64,000 nt of DNA from AR5 sp035762565 (GTDB taxonomy: Bacteria; Methylomirabilota; Methylomirabilia; Rokubacteriales; CSP1-6): assembly GCA_035762565.1 (NCBI GenBank), contig DASTOJ010000005.1, positions 1 through 64,000 of the forward strand, in the 5' to 3' direction. The first letter of the stretch is position 1, and each line of letters begins with the position of its first letter. Positions 31,629 to 40,205 of this stretch are shown one piece after another. The position numbers were made by a program, and so were the translations under genes. The notes below the pieces were generated by a model, which was given only the letters and a program-made list of their open reading frames with translations, made no database searches and had not been told where the DNA came from.

Positions 31629-32192
31629 GACCCAGCTCGCGGCCGATCAGGCGGATCATGTCCAGATCGGTCATGTCGAGGACCTGGAGCATGACGCGGC
31701 CGATCCCCGCGGACTCCCAGCGCGCCAGGTCACGACGGATCTCGTCGGGCATCCCGTGCAGGAACCCGGCGGCGCGCCAGCCGGCGGCGTCCTCGGGCAA
31801 CCGCGGAACACCGCGCGCGCCCGGGCGCGGCGCGCATCGGCCTCGGCCGCCGTGCGGCCCGCCAGCACCGGCACCATCAGCGACCGCCGGATGGCCGCGG
31901 GATCGCGCCCGACGGCCCGGCAGTGCGTCTCCAGCACCCGGCACCTGGCCGCGTACTCCTCCGGCGTGACCCGCGTGACGTTCCACTCGTCGGCGTGCTC
32001 GGCCACGATCCTGAGCGTGCGCCGCTCGCCGCGTCCGCCGACGATGAGCGGAACGCCGCCGCCCGGCGGGACGGGCAACGACTGCGCCTCGCGTAGCGGG
32101 TAGTATGGCTGTTCGAGCGTCACGGGGCGTCCCTGCCAGAGCGCACGGATCGTGCGGGCCCCGCACTCCAGGCGGTCCAGGCGCTCCTTGAG
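31624..32192 (-). pseudogene. luciferase-like monooxygenase (LLM), truncated and frameshifted
   Basis: The minus strand reads LKERLDRLECGARTIRALWQ, then GGGVPLIVGGRGERRTLRIV and EHADEWN, all typical of the middle and C-terminal part of F420/FMN-dependent LLM enzymes. Around 31800 the reading shifts frame and continues as DEIRRDLARWESAGIGRVML to the stop at 31624. The N-terminal ~100 residues are missing, since the upstream sequence belongs to the divergent oxidoreductase promoter. It looks inactivated; the frameshift could also be an assembly error, but the truncation could not. Confidence 0.75.
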
Positions 32193-32275
32193 CGGCCCGG
32201 GTGCGGAGGAGTTTGCGCCGGTCCGGCGGCGCCCGTATCATACGGCCAGATCCGCCCAGTCCAGCCGGAGGGGCC

Positions 32276-35200
32276 ATGTCGATCGCAACCGGCGACTTCT
32301 CGCTCGACGCGAAGTACCGCCAGGAAGAGGGCGTCATCTTCCTGTCGGGGATCCAGGCGCTCGTGCGGCTGCCGCTCGACCAGCACCGGGCCGACCGCCG
32401 CCGCGGGCTCAACACGGCCACGCTGATCTCCGGCTATCGCGGCTCGCCGCTCGGCGGGCTCGACCTCACGCTCGAGCGCAACCAACCCCTCTTGCGCGAG
32501 CACCAGGTGGTCTTCATCTCCGGCCTCAACGAGGACCTTGGCGCCACCGCCGTCTACGGCAGCCAGCTCGCCAACTTCTTCCCGCAGCCGAAGTACGACG
32601 GCGTGCTCGGCATGTGGTACGGCAAGGGCCCCGGCGTCGACCGCACCGGCGACATCTTCAAGCACGCCAACTTCGCCGGCGTGGGCCGTCACGGGGGCGT
32701 GCTGGCGCTCGGCGGCGACGACCCGCTGTCGAAGTCCTCCACGCTGCCGACGCACTCCGAGGTGGCGTTCTATGACGCGCAGTTCCCGGTGCTCTTCCCG
32801 GGCAGCGTGCAGGAGATCCTCGACCTGGGCCGGCTCGGCTTCGAGCTGTCACGCTACTCGGGCCTGTGGGTCGGGTTCAAGATCGTGACCAACGTCGCCG
32901 ACGAGATCGGCACGGCCGACGTGGCCCCGGACCGGGTGACGATCGTCGACCCGGGCTTCGAGTTCGAGGGCAGGCCCTGGCGCCACAGCCAGAATCCGAC
33001 GCTGCTGCCGCCGTTCGGCCTGGAGATGGAGCGCGAGATCTTCTACGGACGCCTGGAGGCCGCGCGGGCGTTCGCCGCCGCCAACCGCCTCAACCGGATC
33101 ACGCTCGACACCGCCGACGCCTGGCTCGGTCTGGTGGCCGCCGGCAAGACGTACTACGACCTCCGCGAGGCGCTGCGCGAGCTGGGGCTGGACGACGCGG
33201 CTCTCCGCCGCCACGGCATCCGCATCCTCAAAGTGGGCATGCTCTACCCGATGGAGGCCGCCGTCGTGCGGCAGTTCGCGCGAGGACTCGAGGAGATCGT
33301 CGTCGTCGAGGAGAAGCGCTCGTTCGTGGAGCTGTTCGTGCGCGACGTCCTCTACAACGACGCCGTGCACCCGCCGGTGGTCGGCAAGCGCGACGAGCGG
33401 GGGCGCCCGCTGGTACCGGGCAACGGCGAGCTGGACGCCGACCGCATCGCCCAGATCGTGGCCAGCCGCTTGGAGCGCAAGCTCCAGCTGGAGTCGATCA
33501 CGGCGCGGGTGGCGTTGCTGGAGGCGCTGCGCGAGCGGCCGGCGCCGCTGACGCTGGCGCGCCAGCCGTACTTCTGCTCGGGCTGCCCGCACAACCGCTC
33601 GACCCAGGTGCCCGACGGCTCGATGGCCGCGGCCGGCATCGGCTGTCACGGCATGGCGCTCACGATGCCGGAGCGCCGCACGGCCGGCGTCACCCACATG
33701 GGGGGCGAGGGCGTGCAGTGGGTGGGGATGGCGCCGTTCACGAGCATCCCCCACATGTTCCAGAACCTGGGCGACGGCACGTTTTTCCACTCCGGCTCGC
33801 TGGCGATCCGCCAGGCGATCGCGGCCGGCACCAGCGTGACCTACAAGATCCTCTACAACTCCGCGGTCGCGATGACCGGCGGGCAGGACGCCGCGGGCGC
33901 CGTGCCGGTCCCGGACCTGACGCGGATGCTGGAGGCCGAGGGCGCGAAGCGGATCATCGTCATGACCGACGAGCCGGACAAGTACGGGCGCGGCGTCCGG
34001 TGGGCCCAGGGCGTGGAGGTGTGGCACCGCGACCGGCTCGACGAGGCCCAGCGGATCCTGCGCGAGACCCCGGGCGTGACGGTGCTGGTCTACGACCAGC
34101 GGTGCGCGGCCGAGAAGCGGCGGCTGCGCAAGCGCGGCAAGCTCCCCGACCCGGCCATGCGCGTGGTGATCAACGAGGCCGTGTGCGAGGGGTGCGGCGA
34201 CTGCGGGGTGAAGTCGAACTGCCTCAGCGTGCACCCCGTCGAGACGGAGTTCGGCCGCAAGACGCAGATCCACCAGTCGTCCTGCAACAAGGACTACTCG
34301 TGCCTGCGCGGCGACTGCCCGTCGTTCGTCACCGTGGTGCCGCTCGGCGCGACCCGGAAGAAGGAGCGGACGGTGTTCACGGTGGACCGCCCGTTGCCGG
34401 AGCCCGTGCTCCGCGTGCCGCGCGACGCCAACGTGTTCATGATGGGCATCGGCGGCACCGGCGTGGTGACGGTCAACCAGGTGCTCGGCACCGCGGCGCT
34501 CCTGGACGGCAAGCACGTCCGAGGCCTCGACCAGACCGGCCTCAGCCAGAAGGGCGGGCCGGTGGTCTCCCACCTGAAGATCACCGAGCGACCCGACGAG
34601 GTGTCGAACAAGGTCGCGGCCGGCGCCGCCGACTGCTACCTGGGCTTCGACATCCTGGTGGCGACCTCGCCGCAGAACCTGGACCATGCGCGACCCGACC
34701 GCACGATCGCCGTCATCTCGTCGAGCCAGGTCCCGACCGGCGCGATGGTGAGCCACACCGACGTGCCGTTCCCCGACGCCGGCGGGCTGCAGACCTCGGT
34801 CGACCGCGTGACGCGCAAGGACGAGAACGTCTATCTCGACGCCCTCGGGCTGGCCGAGACGCTCTTCGACGACCACATGGCCGCCAACATGCTCGTGCTG
34901 GGCGCGGCCTACCAGGCCGGCGCGATCCCGGTGAGCGCCGAGGCCATCGAGCGCGCGCTCACGATCAACGGCGTGTCCGTCGGCATGAACACCCAGGCCT
35001 TCCGGGCCGGCCGGCTGCTCGTGGCCGACCCCGCCTGGGTGGCGACCGTCAGGCGGACGCGGCTGGGCGCGGTGGAGACGACGGCGCCGCTCACGGCGGC
35101 GGCCCGGGCCCTGATCGACCGGGTCGGCGCCGCCGGCGAGCTGCGGCGACTGCTGGAGGTGCGCGTTCCCGAGCTGATCGCCTACCAGGACGAGCGCTAC

Positions 35201-35746
35201 GCCCGCGAGTACGTCGACGTCGTGGCCCGCGTGCGTGCCGCCGAGCAGGCGGTGGTGCCGGGCGACACGCGCTTGGGCGAGGCCGTCGCCCGCCACCTGT
35301 TCAAGCTCATGGCCTACAAGGACGAGTACGAGGTGGCGCGCCTGCACCTGCAGGCCGACCTCGGCCGCGCGCTGGCCGCGGAGTTCCCCGGCGGCGTGCG
35401 CGTGCACTACAACCTGCACCCGCCGCTGCTGCGGGCGCTCGGCCTCGGCCGCAAGCTGAAGTTCGGGCCGTGGTTCGACGGCGTGTTCCGGGTGCTGGCT
35501 TCGCTGAAGGGTCTTCGCGGCACCGCGCTGGATCCGTTCGGCCGCGCCCAGGTGCGCCGGGTCGAGCGCGCGCTGCCGGCGGAGTACCGCGCGCTCATCG
35601 AGCGCCTGCTCGGCGGCCTGACGCCCGCCACCTACGAGCGCGCCGTCGGCGCCGCCCGCCTGCCGGACCTCATCCGCGGCTACGAGGACATCAAGCTCCG
35701 CAACGTCGAGAAGTTCCGCGACGAGGTCCGCAAGCTCGGGGTCTAG
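32276..35746 (+). CDS. indolepyruvate:ferredoxin oxidoreductase family, single-chain fusion
   Basis: 1156 residues from ATG with GGAGGGG upstream. Domains in order are: a pyrimidine-binding TPP part (SGYRGSPLGGLDLTLER), a TPP-binding core (FCSGCPHNRST, GIGCHGMA, GDGTFFHSG), a short Fe-S segment (CEGCGDCGVKSNCLSVHP, further Cys in SSCNKDYSCLRGDC) and a C-terminal gamma-type domain (MGIGGTGVVTVNQVLG). It oxidatively decarboxylates aryl- or branched-chain 2-oxoacids to acyl-CoA, passing electrons to ferredoxin. The family is usually two subunits in archaea and one long chain in proteobacteria; this is the latter. Confidence 0.93.
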   Translation: MSIATGDFSLDAKYRQEEGVIFLSGIQALVRLPLDQHRADRRRGLNTATLISGYRGSPLGGLDLTLERNQPLLREHQVVFISGLNEDLGATAVYGSQLANFFPQPKYDGVLGMWYGKGPGVDRTGDIFKHANFAGVGRHGGVLALGGDDPLSKSSTLPTHSEVAFYDAQFPVLFPGSVQEILDLGRLGFELSRYSGLWVGFKIVTNVADEIGTADVAPDRVTIVDPGFEFEGRPWRHSQNPTLLPPFGLEMEREIFYGRLEAARAFAAANRLNRITLDTADAWLGLVAAGKTYYDLREALRELGLDDAALRRHGIRILKVGMLYPMEAAVVRQFARGLEEIVVVEEKRSFVELFVRDVLYNDAVHPPVVGKRDERGRPLVPGNGELDADRIAQIVASRLERKLQLESITARVALLEALRERPAPLTLARQPYFCSGCPHNRSTQVPDGSMAAAGIGCHGMALTMPERRTAGVTHMGGEGVQWVGMAPFTSIPHMFQNLGDGTFFHSGSLAIRQAIAAGTSVTYKILYNSAVAMTGGQDAAGAVPVPDLTRMLEAEGAKRIIVMTDEPDKYGRGVRWAQGVEVWHRDRLDEAQRILRETPGVTVLVYDQRCAAEKRRLRKRGKLPDPAMRVVINEAVCEGCGDCGVKSNCLSVHPVETEFGRKTQIHQSSCNKDYSCLRGDCPSFVTVVPLGATRKKERTVFTVDRPLPEPVLRVPRDANVFMMGIGGTGVVTVNQVLGTAALLDGKHVRGLDQTGLSQKGGPVVSHLKITERPDEVSNKVAAGAADCYLGFDILVATSPQNLDHARPDRTIAVISSSQVPTGAMVSHTDVPFPDAGGLQTSVDRVTRKDENVYLDALGLAETLFDDHMAANMLVLGAAYQAGAIPVSAEAIERALTINGVSVGMNTQAFRAGRLLVADPAWVATVRRTRLGAVETTAPLTAAARALIDRVGAAGELRRLLEVRVPELIAYQDERYAREYVDVVARVRAAEQAVVPGDTRLGEAVARHLFKLMAYKDEYEVARLHLQADLGRALAAEFPGGVRVHYNLHPPLLRALGLGRKLKFGPWFDGVFRVLASLKGLRGTALDPFGRAQVRRVERALPAEYRALIERLLGGLTPATYERAVGAARLPDLIRGYEDIKLRNVEKFRDEVRKLGV

Positions 35747-35762
35747 CCTGTCCGTCCGTCAC

Positions 35763-35777
35763 TGGCACCGCCCTTGC
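35763..35777 (+). promoter_or_regulatory. sigma-54-type promoter (-24/-12)
   Basis: TGGCAC-CGCCC-TTGC matches the sigma-54 consensus TGGCAC-N5-TTGC fully. The GG and GC are ten bases apart, and the next ATG is about 36 bases beyond the -12 element. Confidence 0.72.
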
Positions 35778-35812
35778 CCGTTTTAGTCACTGACAGCACA
35801 GGGAGGTGCACG

Positions 35813-36691
35813 ATGAAAAAAGTACTGCTGGCGATTCTTTCGATGGGTGTCGCGGCGCTCGCGGTGCCGGTCGCGGCGGCGCAGACCTCGTTGGGCAACG
35901 TGCTCGTGGCCGACGGCCTCGCGCTCCCGCGCGATCACCGGTACGAGCGGTACGACACGGTCAACCAGACCTACTCCCGGGTGGACGTGAACCAGGTGCC
36001 GAACCTGGTGCGGCAGAAGGCGCCGGTCTACGACCGCACCGCGAAGGCGTGGGTCTTCTCCAGCAACACCGGCTTCAACTCCGCGTACTCGGCCTCGTCG
36101 GCCGCCCAGGGACAGCAGGGGGACTGGAACCGCGGCAACTGGAACCGTCCAAGCGGCAACTGGGACCGAAGCGACAGCAGCTGGGCGCGCGTCAACGGCA
36201 CGGTGACGGCGATCAGCGGCGACGACGTGACGGTTCGCGAGGACGGCGGCCGGCAGGTCGTCGCGAACCTGTCCGAGGCCCGCACGCGCCTGCGGGACGG
36301 TCTCAAGGTCGGCGACCGGATCTCGATCGTCGGGATCCCGACGGGGCCGGACCGTCTGAACGCGCGCGCGGTGCGCGAGCGGGGGACCGGCGACACGGCA
36401 ACCCGCGGCCCGCAGGACGACGGCTGGCAGCACATCCACGGGCGCGTGCAGTCGGTCCAGGGTACCTCCATGACCTTCCGGACCGACGACGGCCGCACGC
36501 TTGCCGTGGACCTCTCTCCGGTCAGCCCGCAGATCCGCCAGGGGCTCCGGCAGGGCGAGGGCGCCACGGTCGTCGGCTACGACTGGATGGGGCCGAACCA
36601 GCTCCGCGCCGAGTACGTGCAGCAGGACTCGTCGGACCCGTCGCGGGGAGGGTCGGCGACCCCGTCGGCCTCGCCGGGCTGGCGGCGCTGA
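35813..36691 (+). CDS. exported protein with two DUF5666/OB-like repeats
   Basis: 292 residues from ATG with GGGAGG upstream. A signal peptide (KKVLLAILSMGVAALAVPVAAAQ) is followed by an N-terminal domain and a Trp/Asn/Arg-rich linker (DWNRGNWNRPSGNWDRS). Two related beta modules come next: RVNGTVTAISGDDVTVREDG and HGRVQSVQGTSMTFRTDDG, each ending in a GD/GE-x-(I/V)-V-G turn. That layout fits DUF5666-like envelope proteins. The function is unknown; a sigma-54-type promoter lies directly upstream. Confidence 0.78.
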   Translation: MKKVLLAILSMGVAALAVPVAAAQTSLGNVLVADGLALPRDHRYERYDTVNQTYSRVDVNQVPNLVRQKAPVYDRTAKAWVFSSNTGFNSAYSASSAAQGQQGDWNRGNWNRPSGNWDRSDSSWARVNGTVTAISGDDVTVREDGGRQVVANLSEARTRLRDGLKVGDRISIVGIPTGPDRLNARAVRERGTGDTATRGPQDDGWQHIHGRVQSVQGTSMTFRTDDGRTLAVDLSPVSPQIRQGLRQGEGATVVGYDWMGPNQLRAEYVQQDSSDPSRGGSATPSASPGWRR

Positions 36692-36712
36692 CCACGACGG
36701 CCGCAGCTCCGA

Positions 36713-37144
36713 TCAGTCGTCGTCGGCCGGCCGCGTCCGCTGGCGCTTGAGCGCCGCCCGGCGTCGCTTGACGTCGAGGCGGCGCTGCTCGGCGCCGGCG
36801 GGCGTCCGCGTCGCCACCCGCGGGCGTGGCGGCACCAGCGCCGCCGCCACGAGCCGCCGGACCTTCTCCCGCGCGTCCTCCACGTTGCGCGCCTGATTGC
36901 GGCTGGCCTGGCTGGTCACCACGAGGCGGCCGGTCGCGTCGAGCCGAGGGCGGGCCAGCGCCTGAAGCCGCGCCCGCGCCGCCTCGGACAGGCCCTCGAC
37001 GGCGTCGAGCTCCACGCGCAGCTCCACCTTGGTGGCGACCTTGTTCACGTTCTGGCCACCCGGGCCCGAGGCCCGCACCGCGCGCTGGGTGACCGCGCGG
37101 CCCGGCACGCGCACACCCTCCACGACCGCGATCGCCTCGCTCAC
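36713..37144 (-). CDS. arfB: alternative ribosome-rescue peptidyl-tRNA hydrolase (ArfB/YaeJ)
   Basis: 143 residues from GTG 37144. The catalytic GGQ loop is ASGPGGQNVNKVATKVELR. The basic C-terminal tail (RRLDVKRRRAALKRQRTR) is the part that enters the empty mRNA channel in this family. It frees stalled ribosomes by hydrolysing peptidyl-tRNA without a stop codon. The tail separates it from RF1/RF2, which carry extra codon-reading domains. Confidence 0.93.
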   Translation of the reverse strand: MSEAIAVVEGVRVPGRAVTQRAVRASGPGGQNVNKVATKVELRVELDAVEGLSEAARARLQALARPRLDATGRLVVTSQASRNQARNVEDAREKVRRLVAAALVPPRPRVATRTPAGAEQRRLDVKRRRAALKRQRTRPADDD

Positions 37145-37171
37145 GCGGCCATTGTAGCGGCATAATTCGAT

Positions 37172-37213
37172 GGCAGTGCGAGCCGAGGCGCCGCAGGCGG
37201 CGAGGCGAGCCTG
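37172..37213 (+). repeat. 42-base repeat, copy A
   Basis: A 42-base unit that begins GGCAGTGCGAGCCG and ends GGCGAGCCTG. It is repeated after a 9-base spacer with one mismatch (copy B). It contains the 8-mer GGCGAGCC, which is also, in reverse complement, the conserved core of the long inverted repeats at 31371 and 55662. Confidence 0.85.
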
Positions 37214-37222
37214 TGAACGGAA

Positions 37223-37264
37223 GGCAGTGCGAGCCGAGGCGCCGCAGGCGGCAAGGCGAGCCTG
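37223..37264 (+). repeat. 42-base repeat, copy B
   Basis: Identical to copy A except one G to A change, giving a 51-base period for the pair. It ends nine bases before the GGAGGG ribosome binding site of the next gene, so both copies lie in the region between arfB and that gene. The pair is too short and too few to be a CRISPR array. Confidence 0.85.
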
Positions 37265-37281
37265 AGATGCCAGGAGGGACC

Positions 37282-37548
37282 ATGAAGAGCCTGGAGCAGC
37301 AGTGGCAAGTGGTGCAGAGTCAGCTCGAGCAGCTCCGCAAGCAGGTGGAGAAAGCGCGGGGCCAGGCGCGCAAGCGCATGAAGCGCCTGGAGCGGCGCAC
37401 GCGGGTCGCGGTGGCGCGGGCGCTGCGCAAGGCCGAGCCGCAGGTCCGCGAGGCCGTGAGCGAGGCCGCACGGGTGGGCCGCGGGCTGCGGGCCGGCGTC
37501 AAGGCGGGCGCCGCGGCCTACCGCGCGACCGCGCGGACCAAGAAGTGA
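37282..37548 (+). CDS. small basic coiled-coil protein
   Basis: 88 residues from ATG with GGAGGG at 37273-37278. The N-terminal half is a heptad-like helix (EQQWQVVQSQLEQLRKQVEK), the rest Arg/Ala/Lys-rich (RKRMKRLERRTRVAVARAL). It has no known domain. Charge and shape are compatible with nucleic-acid binding or a structural role, but this is only a guess. Confidence 0.65.
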   Translation: MKSLEQQWQVVQSQLEQLRKQVEKARGQARKRMKRLERRTRVAVARALRKAEPQVREAVSEAARVGRGLRAGVKAGAAAYRATARTKK

Positions 37549-37573
37549 GCGCGGGGGCGAGGCGGCTCCCGCG

Positions 37574-39292
37574 GTGACCGTCGGCCAGCGCCGCCGGCTC
37601 ACGGCCGTCGCGCGTGGCGCCGCCCCGGCCGATCTCTACGTCCGCGGCGGCACGCTCCTCAACGTCTACACGGGCGAGATCTATTCCGCCAACGTCGCGG
37701 TCGCCGGCGAGCGGATCGCCTACGTCGGGACGCGCGACGACATGGTGGGGCCCCGGACGAGCACGCTCGACGCCGGCGGGCGGATCCTCGTCCCCGGCTA
37801 CATCGATCCGCACGTGCATCCGGCGCACATGGTGACGCCGTCGAGCCTGGCCCGGCACCTGCTGCCGCTCGGCACCACGACCGTGTTCGCCGACACCCTG
37901 CAGATCTGGGAGCTGGGGGGACTCCGCGCCTTTCGTACGGTCGCCGACGCGCTGGCGCGCTCGCCGCTGAAGTTCTACTGGATGATCCGGGTGCACGCGC
38001 AGGCGCGCTCGACCGACGAGGCGGCGCGGTATCGGCCGCGAGACCTCGCGCGCGCGCTCGCGCACCCGTGGACGTTCGCGGCCGGCGAGGTGACGCGCTG
38101 GCCCGAGGTGTGGGGCGGCGACGCCGGCCTGCTCGGCCGTCTCGACCTGGCGCTCGCGCGCGGGCAGCGCGTCGAGGGGCACACCGCCGGGGCCGCCGCC
38201 GACAAGATCGCCTCCCTCGCCGCCGGCGGCCTCACCTCCGACCACGAACCGATCACCGCCCGCGAGGTGCTGGACCGCGCGCGCCAGGGCATCGCCGTGA
38301 TGCTGCGCGACTCGTCGCTGCGGCCCGACCTGGTGGGCCTGCTCGACGCCCTCAAGGAAGCGCCCGCGCTCGCCTCGCGGCTCATGCTCACCACCGACGG
38401 CTCGATGCCCGCCTTCATCCGCGACCACGGCTTCGTGGATCACCTCATCCGGGTGGCGCTCGGGCGCGGCCTCGCGCCCATCGACGCCTATCGCATGGCC
38501 ACGCTGAACCCGGCGACCTACCTCGGCCGCGACCGCGATCTGGGCGGCATCGCGCCCGGCCGCTACGCCGACCTCTGCCTGCTCCGCGACCTCGCCGAGC
38601 CGCGGCCAGAGCTGGTCGTCGCGCGCGGGCGACTGGCCGCCCGTGACGGCCGCGTGCTCGTGCCTGTGCCGGAGCCGGACTGGCGCCGGGCGTTCGTCAC
38701 GCCCCGGGCGCGGCTGACGGTGGGCTGGCGCGCCCGGCCGGAGGACTTCCGGTTGCCGCCGCGCGCGAGCTATCCGGTCGCGCGCCTGGTCAGCGCCGTG
38801 ATCACGCGCCTGGAAGAGCGCGCCCAGGTTGCGGGCGACCTGTACGCCGCGCTGCTCGACCGCGCCGGCCGCTGGGTCGCCCCGGGGCTGGTCGCCGGCT
38901 TCGGCGAGCGTGTCGACGGCCTGGCCACGACGATCACCACCGACTTCAACATCCTCGTGCTCGGCCGGCGCCCGGAGGCGATGGCGCGGGCCGTGAACCG
39001 GCTGCTGGCGGTGCGCGGGGGCGTCGTGCTCGTCGACGGCGAGCGGGTGGCGCTGGAGATTCCGCTGCCGCTCGGCGGCGTGATGACGCGCCTGAGTCTG
39101 CTGGAGGCGGCCGCTCGCGAGGACGCGCTGCGGGCGGCGCTGGTCGCGCGTGGCTATCCGCACCACGAGCCGATGTTCACCCTGTTCTTTCTCGCCGCCG
39201 ACTTCCTGCCGTTCGTGCGCCTGTCACCGCGCGGCGTCTGGGACGTCAAGCAGGGCCGGGTGCTGCTCCCCCGACGCGCGCGCCGGCCCTGA
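37574..39292 (+). CDS. ade: adenine deaminase family amidohydrolase
   Basis: 572 residues from GTG 37574. An amidohydrolase core has the metal motif GYIDPHVHPAHMV (HxH), the family blocks EGHTAGAAADK and GLTSDHEPITAREV, and LTTDGSMPAF. The specific adenine deaminase C-terminal domain is present too (DFNILVLGRRPEAMARAVN). It converts adenine to hypoxanthine and ammonia in purine salvage. Adenine deaminases differ in substrate range, so another purine is possible. Confidence 0.88.
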   Translation: MTVGQRRRLTAVARGAAPADLYVRGGTLLNVYTGEIYSANVAVAGERIAYVGTRDDMVGPRTSTLDAGGRILVPGYIDPHVHPAHMVTPSSLARHLLPLGTTTVFADTLQIWELGGLRAFRTVADALARSPLKFYWMIRVHAQARSTDEAARYRPRDLARALAHPWTFAAGEVTRWPEVWGGDAGLLGRLDLALARGQRVEGHTAGAAADKIASLAAGGLTSDHEPITAREVLDRARQGIAVMLRDSSLRPDLVGLLDALKEAPALASRLMLTTDGSMPAFIRDHGFVDHLIRVALGRGLAPIDAYRMATLNPATYLGRDRDLGGIAPGRYADLCLLRDLAEPRPELVVARGRLAARDGRVLVPVPEPDWRRAFVTPRARLTVGWRARPEDFRLPPRASYPVARLVSAVITRLEERAQVAGDLYAALLDRAGRWVAPGLVAGFGERVDGLATTITTDFNILVLGRRPEAMARAVNRLLAVRGGVVLVDGERVALEIPLPLGGVMTRLSLLEAAAREDALRAALVARGYPHHEPMFTLFFLAADFLPFVRLSPRGVWDVKQGRVLLPRRARRP

Positions 39293-39299
39293 GGACGTG

Positions 39300-40205
39300 A
39301 TGGCGGCCGCCCGCGCGCGCGCCGGGCTGGCGACGCTCATCGCCGCGCTCACCCTCGCCGGGGCGGCGGCGCCGGCGGGGACCTTCACGCGCGGCACGCT
39401 CGAGGGCCGCCTCTATCGCGTCTGGGTCCCCCCCCGGCCGGCCTCCGGCAGCCCCCTCGTGGTCGGGCTGCACGGCTGCTGGCAGACTCCGGAGGACTTC
39501 GCTCTCGGCTCGCGGCTGAACGAGGCCGCCGAACGGCGCGGCCTCGTCGTCGTCTATCCCGCCCAGAGCCGCCGGGAGAATCCCTACCGTTGCTGGAACT
39601 GGTTCGAGCCCGCTCAGCAGACGGCGGCCGGCAGGGAGACGCGCCAGATCCTCGCCATCGCCCGCCGCGTGCAGGCCGAGCGCGGCCTGGGTGAGGGCCG
39701 CCTGCTGGCGATCGGCTTCTCCGCGGGCGCGTTCATGGCCGTGAACCTGGCGTGCGCGGCGCCGGACGCGGTGGCGGGCATCGGCTCGCTCGCCGGCGGC
39801 CCCTTTCGGTGCGCCGACGGCCCCGAGGCCGCGATCCAGTGCCTGCGCGGCCAGTTCCGCGACGGCGCTGCGGCCGCCACCGCCTGCGCTGGCGGCCGCG
39901 GGAGGAACTGGCGCGTCTCGCTCTGGCACGGCGCCCTCGATGCCGTGGTCAGCCCCGCCAACCTGACCGTGCTGGAGACCATGTTCGCGCGCCTGCTCCG
40001 TGTCGACGCCGGTGCCACCACCACCGAAAAGGGCATCGTGCGCGCCGTGTACCGGGACGCGCGCGGCGCCCCGGTGCTCGAGACGTGGCTGGTCCGGGGC
40101 ATGGGGCACGCGTGGAGCGGCGGCGACCCGGGCGGGACCTACACCTGGGCCCCCGGCCCCTCCGCCACCGAGCGCATGCTCGACTTCCTGCTGGGGGCTC
40201 CCTGA
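39300..40205 (+). CDS. exported PHB-depolymerase/feruloyl-esterase-like hydrolase
   Basis: 301 residues from ATG 39300 (GTG 39297 is alternative). A signal peptide (GLATLIAALTLAGAAAPAG) precedes an alpha/beta-hydrolase of the PHB depolymerase family. The oxyanion motif is VVGLHGCWQTPEDF, the nucleophile Ser is in GFSAGAFMAVNLA and the catalytic His in MGHAWSGG. It probably cleaves polyhydroxyalkanoate or an ester substrate outside the cytoplasm. Its last base is the first of the DUF445 start. Confidence 0.85.
   Translation: MAAARARAGLATLIAALTLAGAAAPAGTFTRGTLEGRLYRVWVPPRPASGSPLVVGLHGCWQTPEDFALGSRLNEAAERRGLVVVYPAQSRRENPYRCWNWFEPAQQTAAGRETRQILAIARRVQAERGLGEGRLLAIGFSAGAFMAVNLACAAPDAVAGIGSLAGGPFRCADGPEAAIQCLRGQFRDGAAAATACAGGRGRNWRVSLWHGALDAVVSPANLTVLETMFARLLRVDAGATTTEKGIVRAVYRDARGAPVLETWLVRGMGHAWSGGDPGGTYTWAPGPSATERMLDFLLGAP

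Noticed and set aside
37172..37264. Tandem 42-base repeats as a CRISPR array
   Set aside because: Only two units, a 9-base spacer and no cas genes; a related core occurs elsewhere in the window as a dispersed repeat.
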